Positions 48,990 to 58,483 are shown, counted from the stretch's first letter. The stretch is 64,000 bases of DNA from Rhodanobacter humi (GCF_041107455.1 NZ_JBGBPY010000001.1:124001-188000); one strand, 5' to 3'. Notes: a model not told the origin generated them from the letters alone. Translations and numbers: made by a program.

Positions 48990-50186
48990 CTACGGCTTGC
49001 GCTCCGCATCCACCGCCTGCTTGATCGCCGCCACGAATGCGCGCCGCCCGGCCACCAGTTCCTTCGAGGTCGCGGCAGGCCACGAGGCCACCTGCGCAAT
49101 CACCAGCTTGCGCGCGGGATCGACATACACCATCTGCCCGAAGATGCCGATGGCGGCGTAACTGCCGTCGGTGTCGGTCCACCACAGGAAACCGTAACCG
49201 CGATCCGGCGCGTCGGTGGCGGCGTGCTGCCGCGTGGCGCCGGCCAGCCAGGCCTTCGCGATCACCGGCTTGCCGGCTATGCGGCCGCCGTCCAGCATGA
49301 ACTGCCCCAGCCGCGCGTAATCGCCCAGCGTGGCCGAGAGGCCGCTGCCGCCGGTGTCGCTGCCATCGCACTCGTCCTTGATCCAGTACGCGTCGGAAGC
49401 CATGCCGTACGGCTTCCAGAGCGTGTCGGAAAGGTAGGCCGCCAGCGAACGGTGCGTGGCCCGCTGCACCAGGATGCCGAGCAGGTCGGTCTCCGCGGTG
49501 TTGTAGTTCCAGTGCGTGCCGGCCGGCCACTGCCGCGGCAGTTTCTTCAGGTACGACAGCACGTGCGCCTCGCCGTCGACGCAGGCGCCGAGATACATCT
49601 GCGCCACGTCCGACTTCGCGTCGTCGTAGTCCTCGTTCCAGCGCACGCCGGAAGTCATCGTCAGCAGCTGCTCCACCGTGACGTCGGCATAGGCGCTGCC
49701 GCGCAGTTCCGGGATGTAGCGGCCGAGCCGGTCGTCCATGCTGCGGATATCGCCCTGTTGCAAGGCGATCCCCAGCAGGACGGAAGTCACCGACTTGGCC
49801 ACCGAGAACGAGATCCAGCGCTGCGTCGGCCCGAAGCCCAGCGCGTAGCGTTCCAGCCGCACGCGGCCATCCTGCAGCACCATCACGCCGGCGACGTGAT
49901 GCTGCTCCATATAGTCGGCCAGCCACGCCGCCCCATCGCGCCCATCCACTGCCAGCGGCTTGCCCGTGGGCAATGCATGCACCTGCGTGCCGCGCGCCGC
50001 GCGGTCGCTGGGAAAGCGCTCGTACATCCGCCGGAACTGCGCATCGCGCTCGGCCTGCGGCCAGAACAGCACGCCTTCGAGCTGCTGGCCGATGGAGGGT
50101 TTGGCCGCATCGGCTGCGGCTGAAGGCAGCGCGGCACCCAGGCACAGGGCGATGGCGAACAGGCAGATACGGAGGTTTGCGGGCAT
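48990..50186 (-). CDS. Exported serine hydrolase (class C beta-lactamase/PBP-like fold)
   Basis: A 398-residue protein with a signal peptide (to about PSAAADA). The catalytic motif is S128-V-A-K131 in SFSVAKSVTS, the second motif YNT is at 228-230, and FLWWTD follows near residue 328. The layout fits beta-lactamase family C/6-aminohexanoate hydrolase-type enzymes, which include esterases and peptidases. It does not look like a true AmpC. No ampR-like regulator is adjacent. Confidence 0.88.
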   Translation of the reverse strand: MPANLRICLFAIALCLGAALPSAAADAAKPSIGQQLEGVLFWPQAERDAQFRRMYERFPSDRAARGTQVHALPTGKPLAVDGRDGAAWLADYMEQHHVAGVMVLQDGRVRLERYALGFGPTQRWISFSVAKSVTSVLLGIALQQGDIRSMDDRLGRYIPELRGSAYADVTVEQLLTMTSGVRWNEDYDDAKSDVAQMYLGACVDGEAHVLSYLKKLPRQWPAGTHWNYNTAETDLLGILVQRATHRSLAAYLSDTLWKPYGMASDAYWIKDECDGSDTGGSGLSATLGDYARLGQFMLDGGRIAGKPVIAKAWLAGATRQHAATDAPDRGYGFLWWTDTDGSYAAIGIFGQMVYVDPARKLVIAQVASWPAATSKELVAGRRAFVAAIKQAVDAERKP

Positions 50187-51094
50187 GTCGGCGCGGGATG
50201 CAAGGCAGCGAAGCCATGATTCTAATGGTCGCCACCCGGCGCAGGTCGTCCATGCACGGGCTGCGCACGGCCAATTGATCGCCGAGCGCGCTCCGAAGGC
50301 ATGGATCGACTACACCGGCGTGGGACGCGTGGTGTTCAACATCTTCAAGCGGGAACGCGTGCCGCACATCATGCCGGCGACGATCATATCCGGCGCCCGG
50401 GAGGCCCGACGATCGCGGCGGGCACAACGTGCCGAAGCCGTCGTTGCAGAGCAGGCTGCAGGCGCTCCCGCATGCCCGGCGCCTGCACATGCCCGACACG
50501 CTGCCACTGGCGAAGACGTCTCGGCGCGCGCTGCCGGATTGTCGCGTGAGCCATTCCGCCACCGGCAACGCCACGTTCGGCGTGCGCGGGTGCATACGGC
50601 GACTTGGTCCTCGCGGTCGCGCTGGCGGCCTGCCGGACAGCGGCCGCGAGATCATCGTGGAGCCGTTGCGGTTCGCGCAGGGGTGGGTTGATCGGATGCC
50701 CCGCCGATCAGCTGCGATGGCTGCCCTTCGGATTCCTGGGATTCAAGGGTGCCTGGCCGGTGTGTGCGGGATCGCGCGCAAAGCGCTTCGTCGAATGGAA
50801 CTGCGTTGCATGCTCGGCTACGGAATCGACTTTCTTGCTGGAATACACCGCGTGGATATCGGCGGCAGTCAGGATCTCGGGCGTTTTGCTCATTCGGGCG
50901 GCTCATGATGAGGGTATGTCCGACCACCATACTCCCTAACTGTCGATCGCATGGCGTAGCGTCATGTCATCGGTTCGCGCTGATCGCCGTGTCCATGCAA
51001 CAGAACGCGCCGCCACGACCGGATACCTGACGGATGCAGCCCGCAATACCAAATCGCCCGCTCTCGAAATTCACTCGCAATCCATTGTTTCCAT
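50187..51094. other. About 0.9 kb with no recognised gene
   Basis: Between the serine hydrolase and the tRNA cluster several short open frames exist on both strands, but none matches a family. The composition at about 50800-51090 is more AT-rich than the neighbours. It may be decayed accessory DNA. Only one short frame (50708-50893) is listed separately, with low confidence. Confidence 0.5.
50708..50893 (-). CDS. Doubtful short hypothetical protein
   Basis: A 61-residue open frame beginning MSKTPEILTAADIHAVYSS. It has no ribosome-binding site, membrane segment or recognised motif. It is recorded because the sequence is less repetitive than the usual shadow frames and lies in otherwise empty DNA. 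It could equally be chance. Confidence 0.25.
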   Translation of the reverse strand: MSKTPEILTAADIHAVYSSKKVDSVAEHATQFHSTKRFARDPAHTGQAPLNPRNPKGSHRS

Positions 51095-51181
51095 TGGTGC
51101 CCGGGGCGGGGATCGAACCCGCATGGCCGCGAGGCCGAGGGATTTTAAGTCCCTTGCGTATACCAGTTTCGCCACCCGGGC
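51095..51181 (-). tRNA. tRNA-Leu(UAA)
   Basis: An 87-nt class II tRNA. The acceptor stem GCCCGGG pairs with CCCGGGC, with discriminator A and an encoded CCA. The anticodon loop CTTAAAA gives TAA, and the variable arm is long (CGGCCTCGCGGCCAT). It is the last tRNA of the uvrC-pgsA cluster and corresponds to leuZ in E. coli. Confidence 0.97.
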
Positions 51182-51261
51182 GGCGAGCGGAATGCCTGCG
51201 CGCAGGCGGCGCGGATCGTAGCATGCACGCGCAGCGCGACTGTCGCGAAACATGCGCACAC

Positions 51262-51283
51262 AAAAAACCCGCCATTCGGCGGG
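51262..51283 (-). terminator. Rho-independent terminator after tRNA-Cys
   Basis: On the minus strand CCCGCC-GAAT-GGCGGG is followed by six T residues. It separates tRNA-Cys from tRNA-Leu. Confidence 0.85.
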
Positions 51284-51314
51284 CTTCTGGCTGGCGCAGT
51301 CGCCAGCGGGACTA

Positions 51315-51388
51315 TGGAGGCCGAGGTCGGAATCGAACCGGCGTACGCGGATTTGCAGTCCGCTGCATGACCACTCTGCCACCCGGCC
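51315..51388 (-). tRNA. tRNA-Cys(GCA)
   Basis: A 74-nt tRNA with acceptor stem GGCCGGG paired to CTCGGCC (one G-U), discriminator U and an encoded CCA. The anticodon loop CTGCAAA gives GCA. It corresponds to cysT in the E. coli glyW-cysT-leuZ order. Confidence 0.97.
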
Positions 51389-51435
51389 AGATGGCGCAGC
51401 CGCGATCCGCGGGGATCATCGGCTGCCGATAAAAC

Positions 51436-51459
51436 AAAACCCCGGCAACGCGAGGTTTT
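51436..51459 (-). terminator. Terminator-like hairpin after the second tRNA-Gly
   Basis: On the minus strand AAAACCTCG pairs with CCGGGGTTTT, with one bulge, and is followed by GTTTTAT. Confidence 0.7.
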
Positions 51460-51469
51460 GCTGGAAAAC

Positions 51470-51545
<76 letters not shown>

Positions 51546-51647
51546 TTGGTGAGCCGCGAATCATAGCAGAAGAACGGCGGATGTGAAGCCCTCGGGCCGT
51601 GCATCGCTGCACCGAATACCGCGCACGGCGGACGGCCCGGAAACGGC

Positions 51648-51671
51648 GAAGCCCCGGCGAACCGGGGCTTC
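51648..51671 (-). terminator. Hairpin between the two tRNA-Gly genes
   Basis: GAAGCCCCGG and CCGGGGCTTC form a perfect 10-bp stem with a 4-base loop. The T-tract after it is weak (GCCGTTTCC), so it may only attenuate transcription or serve as a processing site. Confidence 0.6.
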
Positions 51672-51682
51672 GTGCGTGAATC

Positions 51683-51758
<76 letters not shown>

Positions 51759-51816
51759 TTGGGAGGGCGCATTCTAATACGCGAGCGCGCGGCGTCAAGA
51801 CTTGCCCGCGCCCCGT

Positions 51817-52425
51817 TCAAGCGTCGCCGTGCGTGCCCGGATGCCGCTGCGCATCGCCGCGCAAGGTGGGCCATGCCGCGTGCAGGTAGTACAGGCCCGA
51901 CCAGATGGTGAGCACGCCGGCGATCACCAGCAGTGCCTCGCCGATGTGGTACAGGCGCAGCGCGGTGGCCTCCTTCTCGTGCTGCACGATCAGCACCACC
52001 AGCGCCACGATCTGCATCACCGTCTTCAGCTTGCCGATGAACGCCACCTTGACCGTGGCACGCATGCCGACTTCGGCCATCCATTCGCGCAGCGCCGAGA
52101 TGCTGATCTCGCGTCCCACGATCACCGCCGCGGTCACCGCCATCACGATGCTGGACCAGCCTTCCGGGTGCGACTCCACCAGCAGGAACAGGGTCACCGC
52201 CACCATCAGCTTGTCGGCCACCGGGTCGAGGAAGGCGCCGAAAGCCGAGGTGAGGTTCATCCGCCGCGCGAGGAAGCCGTCCAGCCAGTCGGTGACCGCG
52301 GCGAGCAGGAACACGATCGCGGCGGTGATGTTGTGACCGTGGAACGGCAGGTAGAACACCAGCACCATCACCGGCAGCAACAACACGCGGAACAGGGTCA
52401 GCCAGGTGGGAAGGTTGATGTGCAT
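51817..52425 (-). CDS. pgsA: CDP-diacylglycerol--glycerol-3-phosphate 3-phosphatidyltransferase
   Basis: Makes phosphatidylglycerol phosphate at the inner membrane. It has 202 residues beginning MHINLPTWLTLFRVLLLPV, with the CDP-alcohol phosphatidyltransferase motif D-G-x2-A-R-x8-G-x3-D-x3-D (TDWLDGFLARR through LDPVADK, about residues 46-71). Several membrane helices and a basic C-terminus follow. It comes after uvrC on the same strand, as in most gammaproteobacteria, and precedes the tRNA genes. Confidence 0.95.
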   Translation of the reverse strand: MHINLPTWLTLFRVLLLPVMVLVFYLPFHGHNITAAIVFLLAAVTDWLDGFLARRMNLTSAFGAFLDPVADKLMVAVTLFLLVESHPEGWSSIVMAVTAAVIVGREISISALREWMAEVGMRATVKVAFIGKLKTVMQIVALVVLIVQHEKEATALRLYHIGEALLVIAGVLTIWSGLYYLHAAWPTLRGDAQRHPGTHGDA

Positions 52426-52496
52426 GGGAGCGCCTGCGGATTTGCCACAGTGTCGCATGCCGCCGTGCCGCTGCGCAGCGCGACGATGCGAAACAT

Positions 52497-54338
52497 TCAG
52501 CCGTGCAACGCGCCGTAGATGCGTTCGGCCAGGCCGCGGTCGATACCCTTCACGCGCATCAGTTCCTCCACGCCGGCGGCCTCCACACCGGCCAGGCCGC
52601 CGAAGGTTTTCAGCAGCGCGGCGCGGCGGCGCGCACCCACGCCGGGCACGTCCTCCAGCACGCTGCGCTCGCGCGCCTTCTCGCGCCGCTTGCGGTGGCC
52701 GCTGATCGCGAAGCGGTGCGATTCGTCGCGCACCGCCGCCACCAGATGCAGCGCCGGTGAAGTCGGGCCGGGGTGGATCTCGCGGCCGGGACTGCCCGGC
52801 GGCCGGTCGGCCAGGATCAGGGTTTCCTCGCCTGCACGCCGCGCCGGCCCCTTGGCCACGCCGACCACGTGGATGCCGGTGACGCCGAGTTCCTGCAGCA
52901 CGTCCAACGCCTGCGCCACCTGGCCGCCGCCGCCGTCGATCAGCAGCACGTCGGGCTTCGCGCCCTCGCCTTCGGCGACCTTGCGGAAGCGCCGGGTCAG
53001 CGCCTGGTGCATCGCCGCGTAATCGTCGCCGGGCGTGATGCCGGCGATGTTGAAACGGCGGTAGTGCGACTTCTCCGGCCCCTCCGGCCCGAACACCACG
53101 CAGGAGGCCACGGTGAGCTCGCCGCGGGTGTGGCTGATGTCGAAGCACTCGATGCGCCGCGGCGGCTCGGGCAGCTCCAGCAGTTTCTGCAGGTCCTCGA
53201 AGCGCGTGCCCAGGGTCTGCCGACTGGCAAGGCGCTGGGTCAGCGAAGCCTGCGCGTTGCGCTCGGCCATCTGCAGGAAGCGCGCGCGTTCGCCGCGCAC
53301 GCGGCTCTTGAGTTCCACCGCGTGACCGCTCTGTTCCGTCAGCACCTCGGCGAGCACGGCCTGTTCGGGCAGTTCCTCACCCAGGATCAGCTCGCGCGGC
53401 ACCGGGCGATCGAGGTAGTACTGCGCCACGAACTGGGCCAGCACATCGGCCGGCTCGGCATCCAGCGGCAGGCGCGGGAAGAAATCGCGCGTGCCCAGGC
53501 TGATGCCGTCGCGGAAGAACAGCACGCTGACGCAGGCCAGGCCAGCCTCGATGCGGCAGGCGACCACGTCCATGTCGGCGCTGGCGCCCTGCACGTGGTG
53601 CTGCGCCTGCAGTTGCCGCAGCGCTGCCACCTGGTCGCGCAGCGCGGCGGCACGCTCGAAGTCCAGCTTCACGCTGGCCTGCTCCATCGCCACAGCCAGC
53701 TCGTCGATCACCGCGCTGCTGCGCCCTTCGAGGAACATCTCGGCGTGGCGCACATCACCGGCGTAATCCTCTTTCGAGATCAGTCCCACGCAGGGGGCGG
53801 TGCAGCGGCCGATCTGGTACTGCAGGCAGGGCCGCGAGCGGTTGCGGAAATAGCTGTCCTCGCACTGGCGTACCTTGAACAGCTTCTGCATCAGGCCGAG
53901 GCTTTCGCGCACCGCGAAGGTGCTGGGATACGGTCCGAAATAGCGCCCCGGTAGGTTCTTCGCGCCGCGATGGAAGGCCAGCCGCGGATAGTCTTCGCCG
54001 CCGGAAAGATAGATGTACGGGTAGCTCTTGTCGTCGCGCAACATGATGTTGTAGCGCGGCTTCAGCGACTTGATCAGCTGCGATTCCAGCAGCAGCGCCT
54101 CGCCCTCCGTGCGCGTGACGGTGATATCGCAACGTGCGATCTGCGCAATCATCGCGGCGATGCGCGGCTCCAGCCGGGGCTTCAGGAAATAGCTGCCCAC
54201 GCGCTTCTTCAGGTTGCCGGCCTTGCCCACGTACAGCAACTCGCCGGCCGCGTCGAAATAGCGGTAGACGCCGGGCGAGGTGGTCAGGGTACGGACGAAG
54301 GCCTTGCCGTCGAAGGCGGGCGGCGTGTCGGATGGCAT
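52497..54338 (-). CDS. uvrC: Excinuclease ABC subunit C
   Basis: Makes both incisions in nucleotide excision repair. It has 613 residues with an N-terminal GIY-YIG nuclease (PGVYRYFDAAGELLYVGKAGNLKKRV), the UVR motif (VKLDFERAAALRDQVAALR), the RNase H-like nuclease half (FDISHTRGELTVASCVVF, PDVLLIDGGGGQV) and a C-terminal tandem helix-hairpin-helix (LEDVPGVGARRRAALLKTFGG). The ATG at 54338 gives the usual length. Confidence 0.97.
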   Translation of the reverse strand: MPSDTPPAFDGKAFVRTLTTSPGVYRYFDAAGELLYVGKAGNLKKRVGSYFLKPRLEPRIAAMIAQIARCDITVTRTEGEALLLESQLIKSLKPRYNIMLRDDKSYPYIYLSGGEDYPRLAFHRGAKNLPGRYFGPYPSTFAVRESLGLMQKLFKVRQCEDSYFRNRSRPCLQYQIGRCTAPCVGLISKEDYAGDVRHAEMFLEGRSSAVIDELAVAMEQASVKLDFERAAALRDQVAALRQLQAQHHVQGASADMDVVACRIEAGLACVSVLFFRDGISLGTRDFFPRLPLDAEPADVLAQFVAQYYLDRPVPRELILGEELPEQAVLAEVLTEQSGHAVELKSRVRGERARFLQMAERNAQASLTQRLASRQTLGTRFEDLQKLLELPEPPRRIECFDISHTRGELTVASCVVFGPEGPEKSHYRRFNIAGITPGDDYAAMHQALTRRFRKVAEGEGAKPDVLLIDGGGGQVAQALDVLQELGVTGIHVVGVAKGPARRAGEETLILADRPPGSPGREIHPGPTSPALHLVAAVRDESHRFAISGHRKRREKARERSVLEDVPGVGARRRAALLKTFGGLAGVEAAGVEELMRVKGIDRGLAERIYGALHG

Positions 54339-54366
54339 GCGGGGATTTTAGCCGGTTCGCCTGGCC

Positions 54367-54573
54367 GTGACCGGTATCATCGACGCCACTGTCGATGGCT
54401 TTGCGGAAACGTGCATGGGCTGCCTGCCGATACCGATATTGTTCGTGCTTGGTGTGCTGGTCGGTGATTGGCTGGGAGGTGACCGCGGCGCATTGTGGGG
54501 CGCCGGCATCGGCCTGCTGTTCGGCGCGGTCCTGTTCGGCATCTTCATCGTGAAGCTGCGCCGGCGTCGCTGA
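54367..54573 (+). CDS. Small hypothetical membrane protein
   Basis: A 68-residue frame from a GTG at 54367. There are two hydrophobic segments (about residues 17-35 and 43-62) with a small Gly/Asp loop (DWLGGDRGALWGAG) and a basic tail (KLRRRR), which suggests a two-helix protein. No family is recognised. A palindromic repeat remnant follows it. Gene status is likely but not certain. Confidence 0.55.
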   Translation: MTGIIDATVDGFAETCMGCLPIPILFVLGVLVGDWLGGDRGALWGAGIGLLFGAVLFGIFIVKLRRRR

Positions 54574-54644
54574 GCTGGTTCGTCCTCCCGGCCTTCGCCG
54601 GAATGACGAGCAGAAACCCGATTGGCCGGACGATTCCTGGTGCT

Positions 54645-55121
54645 TCAGCTATTGACGTCGCGCAAGCGCTCGACCAGGCCGGCGACGCCGCGTTCGGCCA
54701 GTTTCACCGCTGCGGCAAAACCGGCGGCGTCGCCATGCCAGGGATCGGGAAACTCCAGTGGAGGTGTCGCGCCGACCCACTCCAGGAACAGCGCAGTCCG
54801 CTCCGTCTGTTCAGGCGTGGCAGCGAGCTTGTGCAACTCGCGCAGGTTGTCGCGATCCATCGCCAGCAACAGGTCGTAATCTTCGAAATCACGCTCATGC
54901 AGTTGGCGAGCGCGATGTTGCGACAAGTCGTGGCCGGCGGCGTGCGCCGCCGCAATCATGCGCGAGTCGGCACCCTCGCCCGCATGCCAGCCGCCGGTGC
55001 CGCAGGAAGCCACGACCACGTCCAGCCCGGCTTCGGCCAGGCGCTTGCGCGCCACTGCCTCCACCAGCGGCGAACGGCAGATGTTGCCCAGGCAGACGAA
55101 CAGCACGCGCCGCACACTCAT
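54645..55121 (-). CDS. Low-molecular-weight protein-tyrosine phosphatase
   Basis: A 158-residue enzyme with the P-loop [10 protein letters not shown] (Cys12 to Arg18 in the CX5R pattern) and the general-acid Asp in FPDPWHGD near residue 127. Such enzymes act on protein tyrosines or on capsule tyrosine kinases (Wzb type). The start ATG overlaps the kdsB stop codon as ATGA, so the two are translationally coupled. No wza/wzc genes are present. Confidence 0.93.
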   Translation of the reverse strand: MSVRRVLFVCLGNICRSPLVEAVARKRLAEAGLDVVVASCGTGGWHAGEGADSRMIAAAHAAGHDLSQHRARQLHERDFEDYDLLLAMDRDNLRELHKLAATPEQTERTALFLEWVGATPPLEFPDPWHGDAAGFAAAVKLAERGVAGLVERLRDVNS

Positions 55122-55891
55122 CCCTGCGTTCGCAGCCATTGCTCAGCGCGTGCGAGGTCGGCCTCGGTGTCGATGCCGGGCGGGAACGGTTCGGGCGTGA
55201 GTCGCACCGCGATCGCATGGCCGTGTTCCAGCACGCGCAACTGTTCCAGCGATTCGGCCTGCTCCAGCGGTGTGCGCACCAGCCGCGCGTACTGTGCGAG
55301 GAAACCCGCGCGGTACGCGTAGATGCCGATGTGGCGCAGGAACGGTACGCCGGCCGGCAGCGCCTCGCGGTTCGCGGCGAAGGCGTCGCGCGCCCACGGC
55401 AGCGGTGCGCGGCTGAAGTACAGCGCACGGCCGTTCGCGCCACGCACCAGCTTCACCACGTTCGGATCGAACAGCTCGTGCGCGTCGACGATCGGGGTCG
55501 CCAGCGTGGCCGTCGGCGCGTCGTCCTCGGCCAGCGCGCGCGCCACTTCGCGGATGCCGGCAGCGGGCGCAAAAGGTTCATCGCCCTGCAGGTTCACCAC
55601 GATGGCGTCGTCGGGCCAGCCGCACAACACCGCGCATTCGGCGAGTCGATCACTGCCGGAAGCATGGTCGGCGCGCGTCATGCAGACCTTCACGCCCTGC
55701 CCGGCCAGCGCCTCGGCGATGCGCGCATCGTCCGTCGCCACCACCACGTCTGCCGCTCCCGCCAGCAAAGCCCGCTGCGCCACGCGCACCACCATCGGCA
55801 CGCCGGCGATCTCGCGCAGCGGCTTGGCCGGCAGGCGGGTGGAGCCGTAGCGGGCGGGGATGGCGACGATGAAGGGCGGGACGGCGGACAT
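55118..55891 (-). CDS. kdsB: 3-deoxy-manno-octulosonate cytidylyltransferase (CMP-KDO synthetase)
   Basis: Activates KDO with CTP for lipopolysaccharide core synthesis. It has 257 residues with the nucleotidyltransferase start [47 protein letters not shown] and the C-terminal [12 protein letters not shown]. It is upstream of and coupled to the phosphatase gene. A large hairpin repeat separates it from aroA. Confidence 0.96.
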   Translation of the reverse strand: MSAVPPFIVAIPARYGSTRLPAKPLREIAGVPMVVRVAQRALLAGAADVVVATDDARIAEALAGQGVKVCMTRADHASGSDRLAECAVLCGWPDDAIVVNLQGDEPFAPAAGIREVARALAEDDAPTATLATPIVDAHELFDPNVVKLVRGANGRALYFSRAPLPWARDAFAANREALPAGVPFLRHIGIYAYRAGFLAQYARLVRTPLEQAESLEQLRVLEHGHAIAVRLTPEPFPPGIDTEADLARAEQWLRTQG

Positions 55892-55940
55892 GGCGACCTC
55901 TCGACAAGGTCGCCAAGCCTAACCCGCACGCCCCTTCATG

Positions 55941-56043
55941 TGTAGGAGCGCACCCTGTGCGCGAATGCTCTTGGCTTTGTCCAGCACCAGAGCATTCGCG
56001 CACAGAGCCTGCCCCGGACTTGATCCGGGGGTGCGCTTCTACA
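55941..56043. repeat. Nested inverted repeat forming a large hairpin, overlapping the aroA stop codon
   Basis: The outer arms TGTAGGAGCGCACC (55941-55954) and GGTGCGCTTCTACA (56030-56043) enclose perfect 17-bp inner arms (55955-55971 and 55989-56005, CTGTGCGCGAATGCTCT and its complement). A small CCCCGGA-type hairpin lies between 56010 and 56029. The aroA stop TAG (56039-56041) is within the right outer arm. It resembles the dispersed GTAGGAGCGC repeats of pseudomonads and xanthomonads. Confidence 0.85.
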
Positions 56044-57349
56044 CGGAGACGGTCAGGTCGAAACCGCAGCCGTTGGCCAGTTCCATGAAACCGGGGAACG
56101 AGGTGGCGACATGGCGACAGTCGTTGATGCGCACCGGCGCCTGCGCCACCAGACCGGCCACCGCGAAGCTCATCGCGATGCGATGGTCGGTGAGGCTTTC
56201 CACCGTGCCGCCGGCGAGCGTGCCGCCGTGGATGGTCGCGCCGTCAGGGGTTTCGTCCACCGTGATGCCCAGGGCGCGCAGTCCGGTGGCCATCGTGGCG
56301 AGACGGTCGGATTCCTTGACACGCAGTTCGGCGGCGCCACGGATGACGATGTTGCCCTTGGCCACCGCCGCGGCGACGAACAGCGCCGGGAACTCGTCGA
56401 TCATGTCGGGCACCAGCGCCTCGGGCAGCTCGACGCCATGCAGCGGCGCGTGGCGCACCAGCAGGTCAGCCACCGGTTCGCCGCCGCTCGCGCGCGGGTT
56501 CTCGATGCGGATGTCCGCACCCATCAGACGCAGCGCTTCGAGCAGCCCGGTGCGGCGCGGGTTGAGGCCCACCGCCGGCAGGCGCAACTCGGAACCGGGC
56601 ACGATGCTCGCCGCGACGAGGAAGAACGCCGCCGAGGAGAAATCCGCCGGCACGTCCACATCGGTGGCGCGCAGCACGTGTCCGCCGGAAAGCCTCGCAC
56701 GGCCGGGTTCGAATGCGATCGGCCAGCCGAACGCGGCCAGCATGCGCTCGGTGTAGTCGCGCGTCGGATGCGGCTCGATCACTTCGGTCTCGCCTTCCGC
56801 ATACAGGCCCGCCAGCAGCAGCGCGGACTTCACCTGCGCGCTGGCCACCGGCAGCTCGTAGCGGATGCCGTGCAGGCGCTGGCCGCCGCGCACGACGAGC
56901 GGCGGCAGGCCGTCCTGTATGTCGATGCGCGCGCCCATCGCGGCCAGCGGATCGGTGACACGGCGCATCGGCCGCTTCGACAACGAGGCGTCGCCGACCA
57001 GGGTGCTGTCGAAGGCCTGCCCGGCCAGCAGGCCGGCCAGCAGGCGCATGCCGGTGCCGGCATTGCCGCAGTCCAGTGCTTGCGCGCTGGCGCGCAGGCC
57101 ATGCAGGCCCACGCCGTGCACCACGCGCTCGCCTTCGGCCGGCGTGTCGATGCGCACGCCAAGCTGCTGCAACACGGCGGCGGTGGCGCGGGTGTCCTCG
57201 CCTTCGAGGAAACCGCGGATATGCGACACCCCGTCGGCCAACGCGCCGAACATCAGCGCGCGGTGCGAGACGGACTTGTCGCCCGGCACGCCCACGCTCC
57301 CACGCAGCGGGCCGGCCGGGCCGCTGCGCCAGTCCAGCCGCCCGCTCAC
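56039..57349 (-). CDS. aroA: 3-phosphoshikimate 1-carboxyvinyltransferase (EPSP synthase)
   Basis: Sixth step of the shikimate pathway. It has 436 residues from a GTG at 57349 that overlaps the pheA stop codon (GTGA), with GSVGVPGDKSVSHRALM near residue 16, the LDCGNAGTGMRLLAG motif near 88 and MLAAFG near 200. The C-terminal RVKESDRLATMATGLRALG and DHRIAMSFAVAGL match the family. The Gly-rich NAGTG segment is of class I/II type. It belongs to a serC-pheA-aroA operon. Confidence 0.96.
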   Translation of the reverse strand: MSGRLDWRSGPAGPLRGSVGVPGDKSVSHRALMFGALADGVSHIRGFLEGEDTRATAAVLQQLGVRIDTPAEGERVVHGVGLHGLRASAQALDCGNAGTGMRLLAGLLAGQAFDSTLVGDASLSKRPMRRVTDPLAAMGARIDIQDGLPPLVVRGGQRLHGIRYELPVASAQVKSALLLAGLYAEGETEVIEPHPTRDYTERMLAAFGWPIAFEPGRARLSGGHVLRATDVDVPADFSSAAFFLVAASIVPGSELRLPAVGLNPRRTGLLEALRLMGADIRIENPRASGGEPVADLLVRHAPLHGVELPEALVPDMIDEFPALFVAAAVAKGNIVIRGAAELRVKESDRLATMATGLRALGITVDETPDGATIHGGTLAGGTVESLTDHRIAMSFAVAGLVAQAPVRINDCRHVATSFPGFMELANGCGFDLTVSV

Positions 57350-58434
57350 GGCAGCGCCACCGGGTAGGAGCCGAGCACGCGCAGCTGCGCCACCGACTGC
57401 TCGATCTCCTTCACCGCCGCCTGCAACGCCTCGTCCTGGATGTGGCCGGAAACGTCGATGAAGAACGCGTACTGCCACTTGCCGCTGTGCGCGGGACGCG
57501 ACTCGATGCGATTGAGGCTCACGCCGTGCGCGGCGAACGGGCTCAGCACGTGGTACAGCGCGCCGGGCTGGTCGTTCACCGTGATCAACAGCGAGGTGCG
57601 GTCGTTGCCCGAAGGCGGGAACAGGCTGCGGCCGATCACCAGAAAGCGGGTGGTGTTGTCGGCGCGATCCTCGATGCCGGTGGCCAGGGTGCGCAGGCCG
57701 TAGACCTTGCCCGCGATCTCGCCGGCGATGGCACCCGCGTCATCGGCGTGGCGCGCCAGCCGCGCCGCCTCGGCGTTGCTGCCCACCGCCTCGCATTCCA
57801 CGTTCGGCAGGTTCATGCGCAGCCAGGTCTTGCACTGCTGCAGCGATTGCGCGTGGGCGTAGACGCGCTGGATGTCCTCCAGCCGCGCCGCCATCGAATG
57901 CAGGCACTGGTGCACACGCAGCTCGATTTCGCCGCAGATGCGCGCGTCGGAGGTGAGGAACATGTCCAGCGTCACCTGGATCATGCCCTGGCCGGAGTTC
58001 TCCACCGGCACCACGCCGAAGTCGGCATGGCCGGCGGCGACTTCCTGGAACACTTCCTCGATGCTGCCCAGCGGCAAGCCATAGGCGGCATGGCCGAAAT
58101 GCTTGCGCACCGCCTGCTCGCTGAAAGTGCCCTCGGGGCCGAGGTAGCCGATCTTCAACGGGTCTTCCTGCGCGAGGCAGGAGGACATGATCTCGCGGAA
58201 CAGCCGCACCATCTCGGCATCCGGCAGCGGCCCCTTGTTGCGGTCCACCACCATGCGCAGCACGTGCGCCTCGCGCTCGGGGCGGTAGTAGTCGATCGCG
58301 GACAGGCCCTCGCCCTTCACCCGCGCCACTTCCTGCGCCCAGTTCGCACGCTCGGAGATCAGCTCCTGGATCTGCCGGTCGATGCTGTCGATGCGCTCGC
58401 GCACATCGGCCAGCGAGGTCTTGCTTTCGGTCAT
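57346..58434 (-). CDS. pheA: Bifunctional chorismate mutase/prephenate dehydratase (P-protein)
   Basis: Converts chorismate to phenylpyruvate in phenylalanine synthesis. It has 362 residues: an AroQ chorismate mutase domain (DVRERIDSIDRQIQELISERANWAQEVARVK, residues about 8-85), a prephenate dehydratase domain (IGYLGPEGTFSEQAVRKHFG, FGVVPVENSGQGMI, DNTTRFLVIG) and a C-terminal ACT domain (SLLITVNDQPGALYHVLSPF, NRIESRP) for feedback inhibition by phenylalanine. The ATG at 58434 is chosen because upstream residues are unlike the family. Confidence 0.96.
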   Translation of the reverse strand: MTESKTSLADVRERIDSIDRQIQELISERANWAQEVARVKGEGLSAIDYYRPEREAHVLRMVVDRNKGPLPDAEMVRLFREIMSSCLAQEDPLKIGYLGPEGTFSEQAVRKHFGHAAYGLPLGSIEEVFQEVAAGHADFGVVPVENSGQGMIQVTLDMFLTSDARICGEIELRVHQCLHSMAARLEDIQRVYAHAQSLQQCKTWLRMNLPNVECEAVGSNAEAARLARHADDAGAIAGEIAGKVYGLRTLATGIEDRADNTTRFLVIGRSLFPPSGNDRTSLLITVNDQPGALYHVLSPFAAHGVSLNRIESRPAHSGKWQYAFFIDVSGHIQDEALQAAVKEIEQSVAQLRVLGSYPVALP

Positions 58435-58483
58435 GGCGATGATATGGACGGATGGAAGGCCAAATGCATGATGCCCGAAACGC

